Assembly (NCBI GenBank): GCA_017432565.1
Contig: JAFRIW010000006.1
Coordinates: 19,603-83,602, forward strand
Origin: Lachnospiraceae bacterium
GTDB taxonomy: Bacteria > Bacillota > Clostridia > Lachnospirales > Lachnospiraceae
Length of the DNA: 64,000 nucleotides
Direction of reading: 5' to 3'
Each line of letters begins with the position of its first letter. The first letter of the stretch is position 1. The position numbers and the translations under genes were made by a program. Of the stretch, positions 17,977 to 26,957 are shown one piece after another. The notes beneath the pieces are model-generated. The model had not been told where the DNA came from, ran no database searches, and saw only the letters and a list, made by a program, of their open reading frames with translations.

Positions 17977-18909
17977 ATGAAACAGGAAAAGAAGAAAAAG
18001 CTGACCCCTGCCCAGTATAAACAGTTCATTCCTCTTTACATCATGATGATTCCCGGCTTGCTCTATCTGCTGGTCAACAACTATATTCCCATGACAGGCA
18101 TCGTTGTCGCCTTTAAGAAATATAACGTAAACGACGGCATTTACGGCAGCCCGTGGAACGGATTCAAAAATTTCGAGTATCTTCTGACCTCTAACGACGC
18201 GTTCACCATTATCCGCAATACATTCCTGTATAATGTCGCCTTCATCATTGTCAATAACATTGTCGGCATTATTCTGGCAATCATGATCTGCGATGTGGCG
18301 CACAAGAGCCTTAAGAAGCTCTACCAGTCCTCGATACTGCTCCCCTTTCTGGTCTCCATCGTGGTCACCAGCTATATCGTGTTTGCCTTCCTGAGCCATG
18401 AGAACGGCATGTTCAACGCGTTTCTCACATCCCACGGGCAAGAGAAAATATTCTGGTACAATACGCCGAAGTACTGGCCGTTTATCCTGATTCTTGTCAA
18501 CTGCTGGAAGGGAGTCGGCTACGGAACGCTGATCTATATCGCGACCGTCTCCGGCATCGACGGCACCTTTTATGAGGCAGCTGCGCTTGACGGGGCAAAT
18601 AAGTGGCAGCAGATCACGAACATCACGCTGCCCTTCCTGATTCCGTCGGTAATCACGCTCCTTCTGATGAGCATCGGGCGGATATTCTATTCCGATTTCG
18701 GCCTGTTCTATCAGATTCCGCAGAATTCCGGCACGCTCTTCCCGGTTACCAACACGATCGATACCTATGTTTACCGGGCGCTGATCAGCTCCGGCGGTAT
18801 CGGACGAAGCTCCGCAGCAGGTGTCTTCCAGTCGGTCGTCGGCTTCACTCTTGTCTGCTTCTCGAACTGGATCGTATCCAGGATCAGTCCGGACAACGCG
18901 ATTTTCTAA
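17977..18909 (+). CDS. Carbohydrate ABC importer permease (LplB-like)
   Basis: This 310-residue permease has six predicted membrane helices and an EAA loop (EAAALDGANKWQQI, ITLPFLIP). The ATG at 17977 follows AAAGGATGGG; the extension upstream lies in the stem-loop and is rejected. It is followed 12 nt later by the second permease. No ATPase is encoded in the operon, as for the first importer, so both may share an ATPase encoded elsewhere. Confidence 0.9.
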   Translation: MKQEKKKKLTPAQYKQFIPLYIMMIPGLLYLLVNNYIPMTGIVVAFKKYNVNDGIYGSPWNGFKNFEYLLTSNDAFTIIRNTFLYNVAFIIVNNIVGIILAIMICDVAHKSLKKLYQSSILLPFLVSIVVTSYIVFAFLSHENGMFNAFLTSHGQEKIFWYNTPKYWPFILILVNCWKGVGYGTLIYIATVSGIDGTFYEAAALDGANKWQQITNITLPFLIPSVITLLLMSIGRIFYSDFGLFYQIPQNSGTLFPVTNTIDTYVYRALISSGGIGRSSAAGVFQSVVGFTLVCFSNWIVSRISPDNAIF

Positions 18910-18921
18910 AGGAGGAAGGCC

Positions 18922-19809
18922 ATGATCAAATCAAGAGGAGAAAAAATATATCAGGTCGTGATCAACATCATCCTGGTGATCGTGACCCTTTGCATGATAC
19001 TGCCGCTGGTGCTCCTTTTCATGTGCTCCATCACGGAAGAGAATACACTGGTTGCCAACGGCTATTCCTTCTTCCCGGCAAAGTTCGGTCTGGAGGCCTA
19101 TGCGTACATCATGCAGAACTACGCGACGGTATTCCGCGCCTATGGGATTACAATCCTTGTCACTGTGATCGGTACCTTCACGAATATTCTCATTACCTCC
19201 ATGCTCGCATTCCCGCTCTCGATAGAGAAGCTCCCGGGCAGGAAGTTTTTCAGTTTTTTCGTGTTCTTCACCATGCTGTTCAACGGAGGACTTGTTCCCT
19301 CGTATATCATGTGGACGACACAGATCGGCATCAAGAACACGATCTGGGCATATATTCTGCCCAACTTCCTGATGAGTGCCTTTAATGTCATACTGATGAG
19401 GACTTATTTCAGGACCAGCATTCCTTCCACGCTCTATGAGGCGGCGCAGGTGGACGGAGCGACCTATTTCAGAGTATACAGGAGCCTTGTCATCCCGCTC
19501 GGCAAACCGATTTTTGTGACGGTCGGCCTGTTCTCCGGCCTCGGCTACTGGAATGACTGGACAAACGGACTGTACTACATCACGAAGTCCAACATGCTCT
19601 CCATCCAGGCGCTGCTTAACAAGATGATCCAGGACATCCAGGCTCTCGCTTCGATGTCTACGGCGGATTCAGGAGCCCTCCTTGCACTGCCTGCGGTCTC
19701 GATCCGTATGGCAATCGCGTTTGTAGCGATCCTTCCGATCCTGATCATCTATCCGTTCCTTGAAAAATACTTTGCGAGCGGCATCATGCTCGGCGCGGTC
19801 AAGGGGTAA
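18922..19809 (+). CDS. Carbohydrate ABC importer permease (MalG/YtcP-like)
   Basis: This 295-residue permease has six predicted membrane segments and an EAA loop (EAAQVDGATYF, VIPLGKP). AAAGGAGG lies just upstream of the ATG. It completes the transporter with the preceding gene. The type-B carboxylesterase begins 15 nt after its stop codon. Confidence 0.9.
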   Translation: MIKSRGEKIYQVVINIILVIVTLCMILPLVLLFMCSITEENTLVANGYSFFPAKFGLEAYAYIMQNYATVFRAYGITILVTVIGTFTNILITSMLAFPLSIEKLPGRKFFSFFVFFTMLFNGGLVPSYIMWTTQIGIKNTIWAYILPNFLMSAFNVILMRTYFRTSIPSTLYEAAQVDGATYFRVYRSLVIPLGKPIFVTVGLFSGLGYWNDWTNGLYYITKSNMLSIQALLNKMIQDIQALASMSTADSGALLALPAVSIRMAIAFVAILPILIIYPFLEKYFASGIMLGAVKG

Positions 19810-19824
19810 CCCCGGAGGTATAGT

Positions 19825-21372
19825 ATGAAAAATTTCAGATGCGATGAAAGCACGACAGTAAAGACAAAGGCGGGCGCCCTGCGCGGGTATTATTTCGACG
19901 GCGCCTATGTTTTCAAGGGTGTACAGTATGCAAAGGCAGAGCGCTACATGCAGCCGGAACCGGTTGACTCCTGGGAGGGTGTAAAGGACGCGACGAGCTT
20001 TGGCTTTGTCTGCCCGCTGATGCATCAGGATACACCCAACGGCGAGCTTATGGTTCCCCACGCCTACTGGCCGCAGGATGAACACTGCCAGAATCTCAAT
20101 GTATGGACGACCGCGCTGGACCCCCAGGCAAAAAAGCCTGTCATGGTCTGGCTGCACGGCGGCGGATACTCGGCCGGCTCCTCTATTGAGCAGCTCTGCT
20201 ATGATGGCGCGGCAATGGCTGAAAAAGGCGATGTTGTCGTCGTCACAATCAACCACAGATTAAATATCCTGGGCTACCTTGATCTTGCTCCTTTCGGGGA
20301 AAAATACCGCAATTCCGGAAACTGCGGCCATGCGGACATGGTTGCCGCCCTTATCTGGGTGAAGGAGAACATCGAAGCCTTTGGCGGTGATCCGGACAAT
20401 GTTACGATTTTCGGCCAGTCCGGCGGCGGCATGAAGGTCACAGATCTTTGCCAGATTCCCGCGGCGGATGGACTCTTTAAGCGCGGAATTGTGATGAGCG
20501 GCTGCATTGAGCCCGGTATCATGGGAAAATCCGAAGGAGACGGCTCCCATATAGTCGGCGCGATGTTAAAGGAGCTCGGCACAGAGGATGTTTCGGTTCT
20601 TGAGACAATTCCGTATCCCCAGCTTGTAGAGGCCTACGAGAAAGCCTGCCCCGGCGTCGCAAAGATGGGTCTTTATACCGGCCAGGCTCCACTGATAGGT
20701 GACTGGTATCTCGGAGATCCGGCCATTCATGGTTTCCGCGAGAGGACAAAGAACACTCCTCTGATGGTTGGCACGGTTTTCGCAGAGTTTGCGTTCCGCC
20801 CGGCAGGATATGACAAGTACGCCATGAGCGATGAGGAGATGGAGCAGAAGGTCTCAGAATACTTCGGCGATGCAGCGGGCAGGATTACTGAGCTGTTTAA
20901 AAAGGCGTATCCGGACCACAGACTAATCGACGCGACAGTTCTCGACTATATCTTCCGGCGTCCCTCCAGGAGTCTTATTATGCAGAAGGCGGCCTTTACG
21001 CAGGCACCGACCTATGCTTACCTGTTTGACTTTGAGTTCCCGGTTGATAACCATAAATGCGCATGGCACTGCTCCGATATCGCGTTCTTCTTCCATAATA
21101 TTGATCTTGTGCCGGTAGCCAATGTGCCCGGTGTGTCTGACAAGCTTCAGGAGCAGATTTTCGGCGCGGTGATGAATTTTGCGCGCACAGGGGATCCCAA
21201 CATGCCGGAGCTGCCCTTCTGGCCTGCGGCCGTTGAGGGAGATGAGGCGGTCATGATCTTTGGCAGAACCTGCGAAGTAAAGCATGATCATGATGGTGAG
21301 CTGATAGAGGAAGTTGCCAGGGCAGTCCCGCTTTACAGGCTTTGGGGAGCGGATAACAACGTACAGCACTGA
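19825..21372 (+). CDS. Type-B carboxylesterase family enzyme
   Basis: This 515-residue alpha/beta hydrolase has the oxyanion block HGGG (111-114), the nucleophile Ser199 in GQSGGG and the catalytic His415 (WHCSD; the usual position is an HGDE-like motif). It starts after CCGGAGG. The lack of a signal peptide suggests a cytoplasmic esterase acting on imported material. Within a sugar-importer operon it probably removes acyl groups from oligosaccharides; a general carboxylesterase role is the alternative. Confidence 0.9.
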   Translation: MKNFRCDESTTVKTKAGALRGYYFDGAYVFKGVQYAKAERYMQPEPVDSWEGVKDATSFGFVCPLMHQDTPNGELMVPHAYWPQDEHCQNLNVWTTALDPQAKKPVMVWLHGGGYSAGSSIEQLCYDGAAMAEKGDVVVVTINHRLNILGYLDLAPFGEKYRNSGNCGHADMVAALIWVKENIEAFGGDPDNVTIFGQSGGGMKVTDLCQIPAADGLFKRGIVMSGCIEPGIMGKSEGDGSHIVGAMLKELGTEDVSVLETIPYPQLVEAYEKACPGVAKMGLYTGQAPLIGDWYLGDPAIHGFRERTKNTPLMVGTVFAEFAFRPAGYDKYAMSDEEMEQKVSEYFGDAAGRITELFKKAYPDHRLIDATVLDYIFRRPSRSLIMQKAAFTQAPTYAYLFDFEFPVDNHKCAWHCSDIAFFFHNIDLVPVANVPGVSDKLQEQIFGAVMNFARTGDPNMPELPFWPAAVEGDEAVMIFGRTCEVKHDHDGELIEEVARAVPLYRLWGADNNVQH

Positions 21373-21397
21373 TCAGTTCAGGAAAGGAAAACAGAAA

Positions 21398-22234
21398 ATG
21401 GCGAAATTTACCTGCAATTTTATCAGCTATACCCTTCACAGGACAGTGGATATCACGGTAGTGATTCCCTCCGTGACAATCCCTGAGTCCATGGGTTTCG
21501 GCGCTTCCGATATCGACGGCGTACCGGACGATCTGTCCCAGCTTAAGGGCACGGCCAGGCATTCCAAAAAAGACAGATTCCCTGTACTCTACCTGCTGCA
21601 CGGCTACGGCAACAACCATGCACAGTGGACAGGATACACCAATGTCGAACTCTTCGCAGAGGAGCAGAACATCGCTGTTGTCAACATCTCGGCGGAGAAC
21701 AAGAGCTATGTCAAAAACGGCGGGGACGACTTCTACTCCTTCATCGAGGATGAGCTGCCGGACTTTATCTGCGGTATGTTCCCGATTTCCCGCAGACCCG
21801 AGGATACCTATATCGCCGGCCTTTCAATGGGAGGATACGGAACGCTCGTACACGCGCTCGGAAATCCGGAAAAGTACGCAGCTTTCGGCGCTTTTTCAGC
21901 GGCTGTTGATATTAATCCCGCGCAGCTCTCCGGCGGTGAAGCAAAAGACCTTGATCCTTCGATCGATCCCATCGCCCTTGCGGACAAGCTGATCGCGTCA
22001 AAAGCAAAGTTCCCGGAGGCTTACATCGCCATAGGCGGAGAGGATTTCCTTTTGGACGCGAACCGGGCTTTCCGCGACAGGCTTCTTTCCGCCGGCGTTA
22101 AGGTGACCTACGAAGAGATTCCCGAGTATGGACACGAATGGAGATTCTGGAACATCGAAATTGAGAAGTTCCTCGACTGGATCCGGCCCATCAGGACGGA
22201 CGCCTACGCTAAGACCGCCAAAAGACAGGTCTGA
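21398..22234 (+). CDS. Alpha/beta hydrolase, esterase D/tributyrin esterase-like
   Basis: This 278-residue putative esterase (PF00756 type) has nucleophile Ser143 in GLSMGG and catalytic His246 (EYGHEW), with Asp215 or Asp220 as third residue. The ATG at 21398 is preceded by AGGAAAGG. No signal peptide. Relatives include acetyl, feruloyl and S-formylglutathione esterases. Its place behind the carboxylesterase suggests that two different ester types are removed from the same imported glycan. It is the last gene of the operon. Confidence 0.88.
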   Translation: MAKFTCNFISYTLHRTVDITVVIPSVTIPESMGFGASDIDGVPDDLSQLKGTARHSKKDRFPVLYLLHGYGNNHAQWTGYTNVELFAEEQNIAVVNISAENKSYVKNGGDDFYSFIEDELPDFICGMFPISRRPEDTYIAGLSMGGYGTLVHALGNPEKYAAFGAFSAAVDINPAQLSGGEAKDLDPSIDPIALADKLIASKAKFPEAYIAIGGEDFLLDANRAFRDRLLSAGVKVTYEEIPEYGHEWRFWNIEIEKFLDWIRPIRTDAYAKTAKRQV

Positions 22235-22327
22235 TCAGCTGCTGCCCAGTACTTTTGACAGCTATGGAGCTATAGTCGCACAGCTCAGAGGAATTACTGC
22301 GACCATTTTCAATTTCATAAAATCCGG

Positions 22328-22369
22328 AAAAGCCAGACAGGTGGTTATACCATTTTGTCTGGCTTTTTT
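22328..22369 (+). terminator. Terminator of the importer-esterase operon
   Basis: AAAAGCCAGACA at 22328-22339 pairs with TGTCTGGCTTTT starting at 22356, followed by more T residues. It ends the 16337-22234 operon. The remaining bases up to the first tRNA gene (22370-22557) show nothing else I can support. Confidence 0.88.
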
Positions 22370-22557
22370 GTGTTTTATTGAGCTGATCGCATCACTATGA
22401 TGATTAAGAATACAGTGGAAGAGAAGCAAATGAAAGCAGGTAAAGCACAAAAAAAGAACCGTACTTATAAAAGATACAGTCCTTCTTCCTGTTTCTTTAG
22501 TCCGCTAAAGCGCCAGTTTTCCTTGAATTTACAGGCTTTTAGCTTGATTTTACAAAA

Positions 22558-22646
22558 CGGAGAAAGTGGGATTTGAACCCACGCGCCGCTATTAACGACC
22601 TACTCCCTTTCCAGGGGAGCCCCTTCGACCTCTTGGGTATTTCTCC
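22558..22646 (-). tRNA. tRNA-Ser (anticodon GGA)
   Basis: On the minus strand an 89-nt cloverleaf begins GGAGAAATACCC and ends with its complement plus a G discriminator. The anticodon loop CTGGAAA gives GGA (22610-22612), and the T arm GGGTTCAAATCCC is intact. A long variable arm is present, as expected for serine. CCA is not encoded. Confidence 0.95.
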
Positions 22647-22705
22647 ACAGAGTCCGATACATGGATCTGTATTCGGTTTTTCATATCTGTTTTCGCAGAT
22701 ATGTA

Positions 22706-22791
22706 CGCAGAGGATGGGATTCGAACCCATGTGCCCTTTCGGACAAACGGTTTTCAAGACCGCCTCGTTATGACCGCTTCGATACCTCTGC
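22706..22791 (-). tRNA. tRNA-Ser (anticodon TGA)
   Basis: An 86-nt minus-strand cloverleaf with acceptor stem GCAGAGG/CCTCTGC, anticodon loop CTTGAAA (TGA at 22754-22756), a long variable arm and T arm GGGTTCGAATCCC. CCA is not encoded. It lies 60 nt upstream of the GGA isoacceptor and is probably in the same transcript. Confidence 0.95.
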
Positions 22792-22902
22792 ACAAGCTAT
22801 CACGCATGTCCGGGGCGCCTGATATGCACTCCTCTATCCGCAAGCGCAAATAGAATAATACCAAAACGCCCCCGAACTGTCAACTGAAAATCGCTTCTGA
22901 AA

Positions 22903-24108
22903 TTACTTTGCGAGCTCTGCGTTCAGCTCTTCCTTCAGCACATCGACCTTGTCGAGTCTCTCCCACGGAAGATCCAGGTCGGTGCGGCCGAAGTGGCCGT
23001 ATGCCGCTGTCTGACGATAGATCGGGCGGCGCAGATCCAGGGTCTTGATGATGCCGGCCGGGCGCAGGTCGAAGTACTTGCGGATCGCCACGGCGATCGC
23101 CTCGTCCGATACCTTGCCGGTTCCGAAGGTCTCAACGGAAATGGATGTGGGCTGCGCAACACCGATCGCGTAGGAAACCTGGATTTCCATCTTGTCGGCA
23201 AAACCTGCGGCAACCATATTCTTGGCCACGTAGCGGGCAGCGTAAGCCGCGGAGCGGTCTACCTTGGTGCAGTCTTTTCCGGAGAATGCTCCGCCGCCGT
23301 GTCTGGCAACACCGCCATAGGTGTCGACGATGATCTTCCGGCCGGTCAGACCTGCATCACCGTGCGGTCCGCCGATGACAAAGCGGCCGGTCGGGTTAAT
23401 ATAAACTCTTGTGTTGCCGTCGATCATGTCGGAGTCGACAATCGGATCGATAACATATTTGCGCACATCCTGATGAATCTGCTCCTGCGTCACATCGGGG
23501 TCATGCTGCGTGGAGATAACAACTGCCTCCAGGCGGACCGGCTTGTAATTCTCATCATATTCCACAGAGACCTGGCTCTTGCCGTCTGCTCTCAGATAAG
23601 GAAGGGTTCCGTCCTTTCTGACCTTGGTCAGCTGTCTGGTCAGCTTGTGTGCCAGTGCGATGGAATAAGGCATATATTCCGGTGTCTCGTTTGTGGCATA
23701 GCCGAACATCATGCCCTGATCGCCGGCACCGATTGCCTCGATCTCCGCCTCTGTCATCTGGTTTTCTCTCGCCTCGATGGCCTTGTCCACGCCCATCGCA
23801 ATATCCGGGGACTGCTGATCCAGCGCAACCATCACCGCGCAGGTATCTGCGTCAAAGCCCTTATCAGAGCTGTCATAGCCGATCTCACGGACTGTGTCGC
23901 GCACGACCTTCTGATAGTCCACAACGGCCTTCGTGGTGATCTCACCGGTGATCATGACGAAACCTGTGCAGGTCGCTGCCTCGCAAGCCACACGGCTCAT
24001 CGGATCCTGCTCCATGCAGGCGTCCAGAATCGCATCGGAGATGGCATCACAGATTTTGTCGGGATGCCCCTCGGTAACAGACTCGGATGTAAAAATGTTT
24101 CTCTTCAC
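22903..24108 (-). CDS. metK: S-adenosylmethionine synthetase
   Basis: This 401-residue enzyme makes SAM from methionine and ATP. It has the expected length and motifs: TEGHPDK near the start, GAGDQG in the middle and GGGAFSGKD towards the C-terminus, which form the ATP and metal sites. Translation appears to start at a GTG after CAGGAGG. It is expressed behind a SAM-I riboswitch whose terminator ends about 35 nt upstream, so its own product represses it. Confidence 0.98.
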   Translation of the reverse strand: MKRNIFTSESVTEGHPDKICDAISDAILDACMEQDPMSRVACEAATCTGFVMITGEITTKAVVDYQKVVRDTVREIGYDSSDKGFDADTCAVMVALDQQSPDIAMGVDKAIEARENQMTEAEIEAIGAGDQGMMFGYATNETPEYMPYSIALAHKLTRQLTKVRKDGTLPYLRADGKSQVSVEYDENYKPVRLEAVVISTQHDPDVTQEQIHQDVRKYVIDPIVDSDMIDGNTRVYINPTGRFVIGGPHGDAGLTGRKIIVDTYGGVARHGGGAFSGKDCTKVDRSAAYAARYVAKNMVAAGFADKMEIQVSYAIGVAQPTSISVETFGTGKVSDEAIAVAIRKYFDLRPAGIIKTLDLRRPIYRQTAAYGHFGRTDLDLPWERLDKVDVLKEELNAELAK

Positions 24109-24142
24109 GTCTTTTCCTCCTGAATAATAACTGAAACTGCAA

Positions 24143-24325
24143 TAAAAAATCCGGCACCCGCAGGGCTGTCGGATTTGTCTGGCTCACACATCATTCTATT
24201 GCACTTAGCCACAAATCCCTTATTGTTCGACGGCCTTACGGCTCTCGCTCAGGTTGGCACCTTCCCCTCGGGTGGGTTGCCGTGGCTTCACCGGTCCTAT
24301 GTACCTCCACCACTCTGAATAAGAG
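24143..24325 (-). promoter_or_regulatory. SAM-I (S-box) riboswitch with terminator, upstream of metK
   Basis: Read on the minus strand, P1 is CTCTTATT (24325-24318) paired with AATAAGGG (24224-24217). Between them are the conserved GGTGGAGG block, the GAAGCC..GGCAACC block and a GGTGCCAACC block, in the S-box order. The expression platform at 24175-24143 is a terminator hairpin (AATCCG...CGGATT with an inner CCCTGCGGG pairing) followed by TTTTTT. SAM binding should stabilise the terminator and switch metK off. Confidence 0.95.
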
Positions 24326-24415
24326 AACTGCTATTTATTAAACTTCTGCAATCATACTTCTAACCGCTTTCGGTGTCAATGAGGATCTGCACCACAAAAT
24401 ATGGGATGTGTCCTT

Positions 24416-24482
24416 AAGTGAGTCACGGGGACAGGTCCGCTGACTCAAAAGAGTCGGCGGACCTGTCCCCATGACTCACTTT
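24416..24482. repeat. 67-nt near-perfect palindrome with GGGGACAGGTCCGC arms
   Basis: AAGTGAGTCA, GGGGACAGGTCCGC and GACTC on the left each have their reverse complement on the right in mirror order around an AAAA centre, with single mismatched bases between blocks. It lies between the metK riboswitch and the next plus-strand gene. The form fits a REP-type or transposase-mobilised palindrome; the TTT at its right end could also let it terminate. Nothing else was seen in 24326-24557. Confidence 0.8.
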
Positions 24483-24557
24483 GCGCTATAATACGGAAGG
24501 AAGCCGGACTGCGGGTGCGGACCGGTACAGCACATAAATGAATGGGCAGGAGTCGTT

Positions 24558-25184
24558 ATGGCAGAGAAATTACAGGACTTACTGAAACAGGAGAACACGC
24601 AGACGATGCGGCCGGTCAGTGCGGGGCCGCGGATCTGTCCGAACTGCGGAGCCCCGACGCTCTCGGAGGTCTGCCAGTACTGCGGACAGTATGTCGGGAC
24701 GGTCGAGACGCAGGAGCTCACGGCGGAATATCCGGTTCTGCAGTGCCGGAATGCCTCCATCACCTTCTGGAACTTCCTGTTTCCGATGATCTTTTTTGTC
24801 ATGTTCGGTTTTTTCGGCTTCATTTTTCCGCTGTTCTTCCGCGGGTTCGGTGATGACGACGGCTTTGTGCAGCTGATCGGCCTGCCTTTTGCCGCCATCA
24901 GTATCGCTGCCGGTGTAATCATTGCGGTCCATCTTGTGCGCTATCTCAGCGTGCAGTTCCTGGGAACAGAGACCACGGCTGTCGTATACGGATATATGGA
25001 TGACACGATCTCCTATAACGGACGTCCCGGACAGGTCGTCAAGCTCCTGCTGGACACCGCAAACGGAAAGCGTTTCATCTTCTACAGAACAGGAAAGACC
25101 GAGAAGCCTTATGTCGTCAACAGCGTTGTCCGGCTGAAGGTCTGGAGAAACAATTTCCGGATCATGCCGGAAGTATATGAATAA
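24558..25184 (+). CDS. Zinc-ribbon membrane protein, unknown function
   Basis: This 208-residue protein has a rubredoxin-like zinc ribbon (Cys27/30 and Cys39/42) and two membrane helices (about 70-93 and 105-127). The remaining C-terminal part resembles a small beta domain. AGGAG precedes the ATG. It opens a group of three small membrane-protein genes on the same strand. I do not recognise a function. Confidence 0.75.
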   Translation: MAEKLQDLLKQENTQTMRPVSAGPRICPNCGAPTLSEVCQYCGQYVGTVETQELTAEYPVLQCRNASITFWNFLFPMIFFVMFGFFGFIFPLFFRGFGDDDGFVQLIGLPFAAISIAAGVIIAVHLVRYLSVQFLGTETTAVVYGYMDDTISYNGRPGQVVKLLLDTANGKRFIFYRTGKTEKPYVVNSVVRLKVWRNNFRIMPEVYE

Positions 25185-25198
25185 TTGTGCGCAAAGCT

Positions 25199-25226
25199 TT
25201 GTTTTTCCCGGGAAAAGTTTTATACT
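25199..25226 (+). promoter_or_regulatory. Promoter candidate for a leaderless gene
   Basis: TTGTTT at 25199-25204, a 16-nt spacer and TATACT at 25221-25226. The first base of the ATG at 25234 is 8 nt after the -10 element, which is where transcription would start. No ribosome binding site is found ahead of that ATG. Confidence 0.45.
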
Positions 25227-25233
25227 GTGGACT

Positions 25234-25731
25234 ATGTACGAAAACAATCAGAATAATCAGAACAGCTCCGATCAATATCGGAATAACTATGGAATGAATA
25301 ACTCGCCGCAGCCCGAAACGGCTCCCTGGCAGTCTTCCACCTCTCTCGATACAACCGCCATGATACTTGGCTTCGTGGCGATTATCGGGTCTTTTTTCAT
25401 GCCCGTTATTCTTCCGATGATCGCCGGTTCGATCTCCATCATTCTGGCGATTCTGTCAAAAGGAGGCCGCTCAGAGTTTTCGCCAGCGGCAAAACGCGGC
25501 TTCACGTTCTCCTTAGTCGCGATTATCGGGACTTTCGTGATGATGATTGCTCTGGCATTTACGACGATCCGCATGATGCGGGATCCGTCTTACCGGGATC
25601 AGTTCAATCAGGTCTCACAGCAGCTCTATGGCTATACCATGGACGAGATGCTGGAGAACAGCTTCGGATATACGATGGAAGGCCTCCTGGACCGCTTCGG
25701 ATTAACCGTGGAAGGAGGTGACCGGCCGTGA
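25234..25731 (+). CDS. Small membrane protein, DUF4190-like
   Basis: From the ATG at 25234 the product has 165 residues: an Asn/Gln-rich N-terminus, two hydrophobic helices (about 40-75 and 85-110) separated by a short basic loop, and a soluble tail. An in-frame ATG at 25177 overlaps the upstream gene, but its extra 19 residues look non-coding. Its stop overlaps the next start (GTGA at 25728-25731), so the next gene is coupled. Function unknown; the two-helix GFVAIIGS / LVAIIGTF layout resembles DUF4190. Confidence 0.65.
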   Translation: MYENNQNNQNSSDQYRNNYGMNNSPQPETAPWQSSTSLDTTAMILGFVAIIGSFFMPVILPMIAGSISIILAILSKGGRSEFSPAAKRGFTFSLVAIIGTFVMMIALAFTTIRMMRDPSYRDQFNQVSQQLYGYTMDEMLENSFGYTMEGLLDRFGLTVEGGDRP

Positions 25732-26441
25732 AGTCAATTGCACAGCTGAAAGCGGATGCCCGCGCTTCTGTACTCGGTTTTCTGCCCACCCTGATCATCG
25801 CCAATATCGGATATCTTGCGGCTTCCTACGTGCTGACAGCGCTTGTCGGCAACGTCGTGACCGGTGTGACGCTCCTCTCGATTCTGGCCTCTGTAGGCCT
25901 CAGCTTCCTGGTGTCGCTGATGATGGGCATCCTGCGCTACGGCCTGTACTCGCTTTATCTGAACCGCCAGTTTGAGCAGACAGTCAGCCCCTCCGATCTG
26001 TACCGGGGCTTCCGCGAACAGCCGGACCGGATCATCCGGGTTGAGGCAGCTTTTGCCGCAGTGGAGGCACTGGCTCTTCTGCCCTTCACTCTCTTTACCT
26101 ACCGCCTGGAAAGCATCACCGACTCTCCCGTGAAGTCGCTGACTCTGCTGCTTCTGGGTTATCTGGTCATCTTTACGATGGAAGTGGAATTTGCACCGAT
26201 CTGGTTCCTGATGCTGGACTTCCCGGATATGAAGGAAAAGCAGCTGTTCGTCACCAGTGCAAGAATGATGCGCGGCCACAGAAAGCAATATGTCCTTCTG
26301 ACGCTTTCTTTCCTGCCGCTCTATCTCCTGGGCTTCCTCTCTTTCGGAATCGCCATGCTCTGGGTCATGGCCTATCGCTATGCATCCTGCGCAGCCTTCT
26401 ACCGCAGCCTTGTTTCGCAGTACTCCTACACGGAACAGTAA
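25728..26441 (+). CDS. DUF975-family integral membrane protein
   Basis: This 237-residue protein starts with GTG after GGAGGTGA. Several membrane segments and the overall layout match DUF975 proteins of Firmicutes, whose role is unknown. The last codons lie inside the first unit of a 22-bp tandem repeat, so the C-terminal Ser-Tyr-Thr-Glu-Gln tail is repeat-derived. Confidence 0.75.
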   Translation: MKSIAQLKADARASVLGFLPTLIIANIGYLAASYVLTALVGNVVTGVTLLSILASVGLSFLVSLMMGILRYGLYSLYLNRQFEQTVSPSDLYRGFREQPDRIIRVEAAFAAVEALALLPFTLFTYRLESITDSPVKSLTLLLLGYLVIFTMEVEFAPIWFLMLDFPDMKEKQLFVTSARMMRGHRKQYVLLTLSFLPLYLLGFLSFGIAMLWVMAYRYASCAAFYRSLVSQYSYTEQ

Positions 26442-26484
26442 GTACTCCTGCACGGAACAGTAAGTACTCCTGCACAAAACAGTG
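26419..26484. repeat. Three tandem copies of a 22-bp unit across a stop codon
   Basis: Units of AGTACTCCTGCACGGAACAG plus two bases lie at 26419-26440, 26441-26462 and 26463-26484. The first copy codes for the end of the DUF975 protein and the second begins at the final base of its stop codon. The copies differ at one to four positions. Confidence 0.92.
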
Positions 26485-26516
26485 AGGCAGGCTGCGAAAT
26501 CCGCTCACCTTCATTA

Positions 26517-26799
26517 ATTGTACCTTTTTCCTGTTTTCCTGCTCTTTATGGTCATTTTTCGGGAGGTGTTTTTCCCCTTCATTCACGAAAATTGACCATC
26601 TTTTCATTTTTTCTCGTGTTTGAGTACATTTTTTACGGATATCTGCATCTTCTTCTCAGGATTTATGAGCTGAAAAGTGACCACGTTTTTTGAATTTCTC
26701 CTGCTTGAGTACAATTTCGCAAAATCAGCATATTCTCTCATAGATATTTCCGACGAAAAATTGACCATAATTCACATAAAACCGGGTATTGAGTACAAT
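26517..26799. repeat. Bipartite half-site array R1 (ATTGNACC / TGAGTACAAT, 30 nt apart)
   Basis: Four units lie in this convergent intergenic region. Box A starts at 26517 (ATTGTACC), 26591 (ATTGACCA), 26676 (AGTGACCA) and 26760 (ATTGACCA). Box B starts exactly 30 nt later each time, at 26547 (TATGGTCATT, poor), 26621 (TGAGTACATT), 26706 and 26790 (both TGAGTACAAT). Units repeat at 74, 85 and 84 nt. Sequence between boxes is AT-rich and not conserved. The rest of 26485-26957 shows no gene. The same pattern recurs at 63531-63824 in the opposite orientation. Confidence 0.75.
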
Positions 26800-26957
26800 C
26801 CTGCATTTCTCGGCCACTTTTCACTTTCCCCACGCTTCCGGCACTTTAACCACAAGCCCGACTGAAACAAAAAACTTCCGGCAGCCTGAAGCCGCCGGAA
26901 GTTTTTCAGTTTACTGGTTTATATCCGAAAGTTGTCTTCGGAGGTTATCCCCACGGA

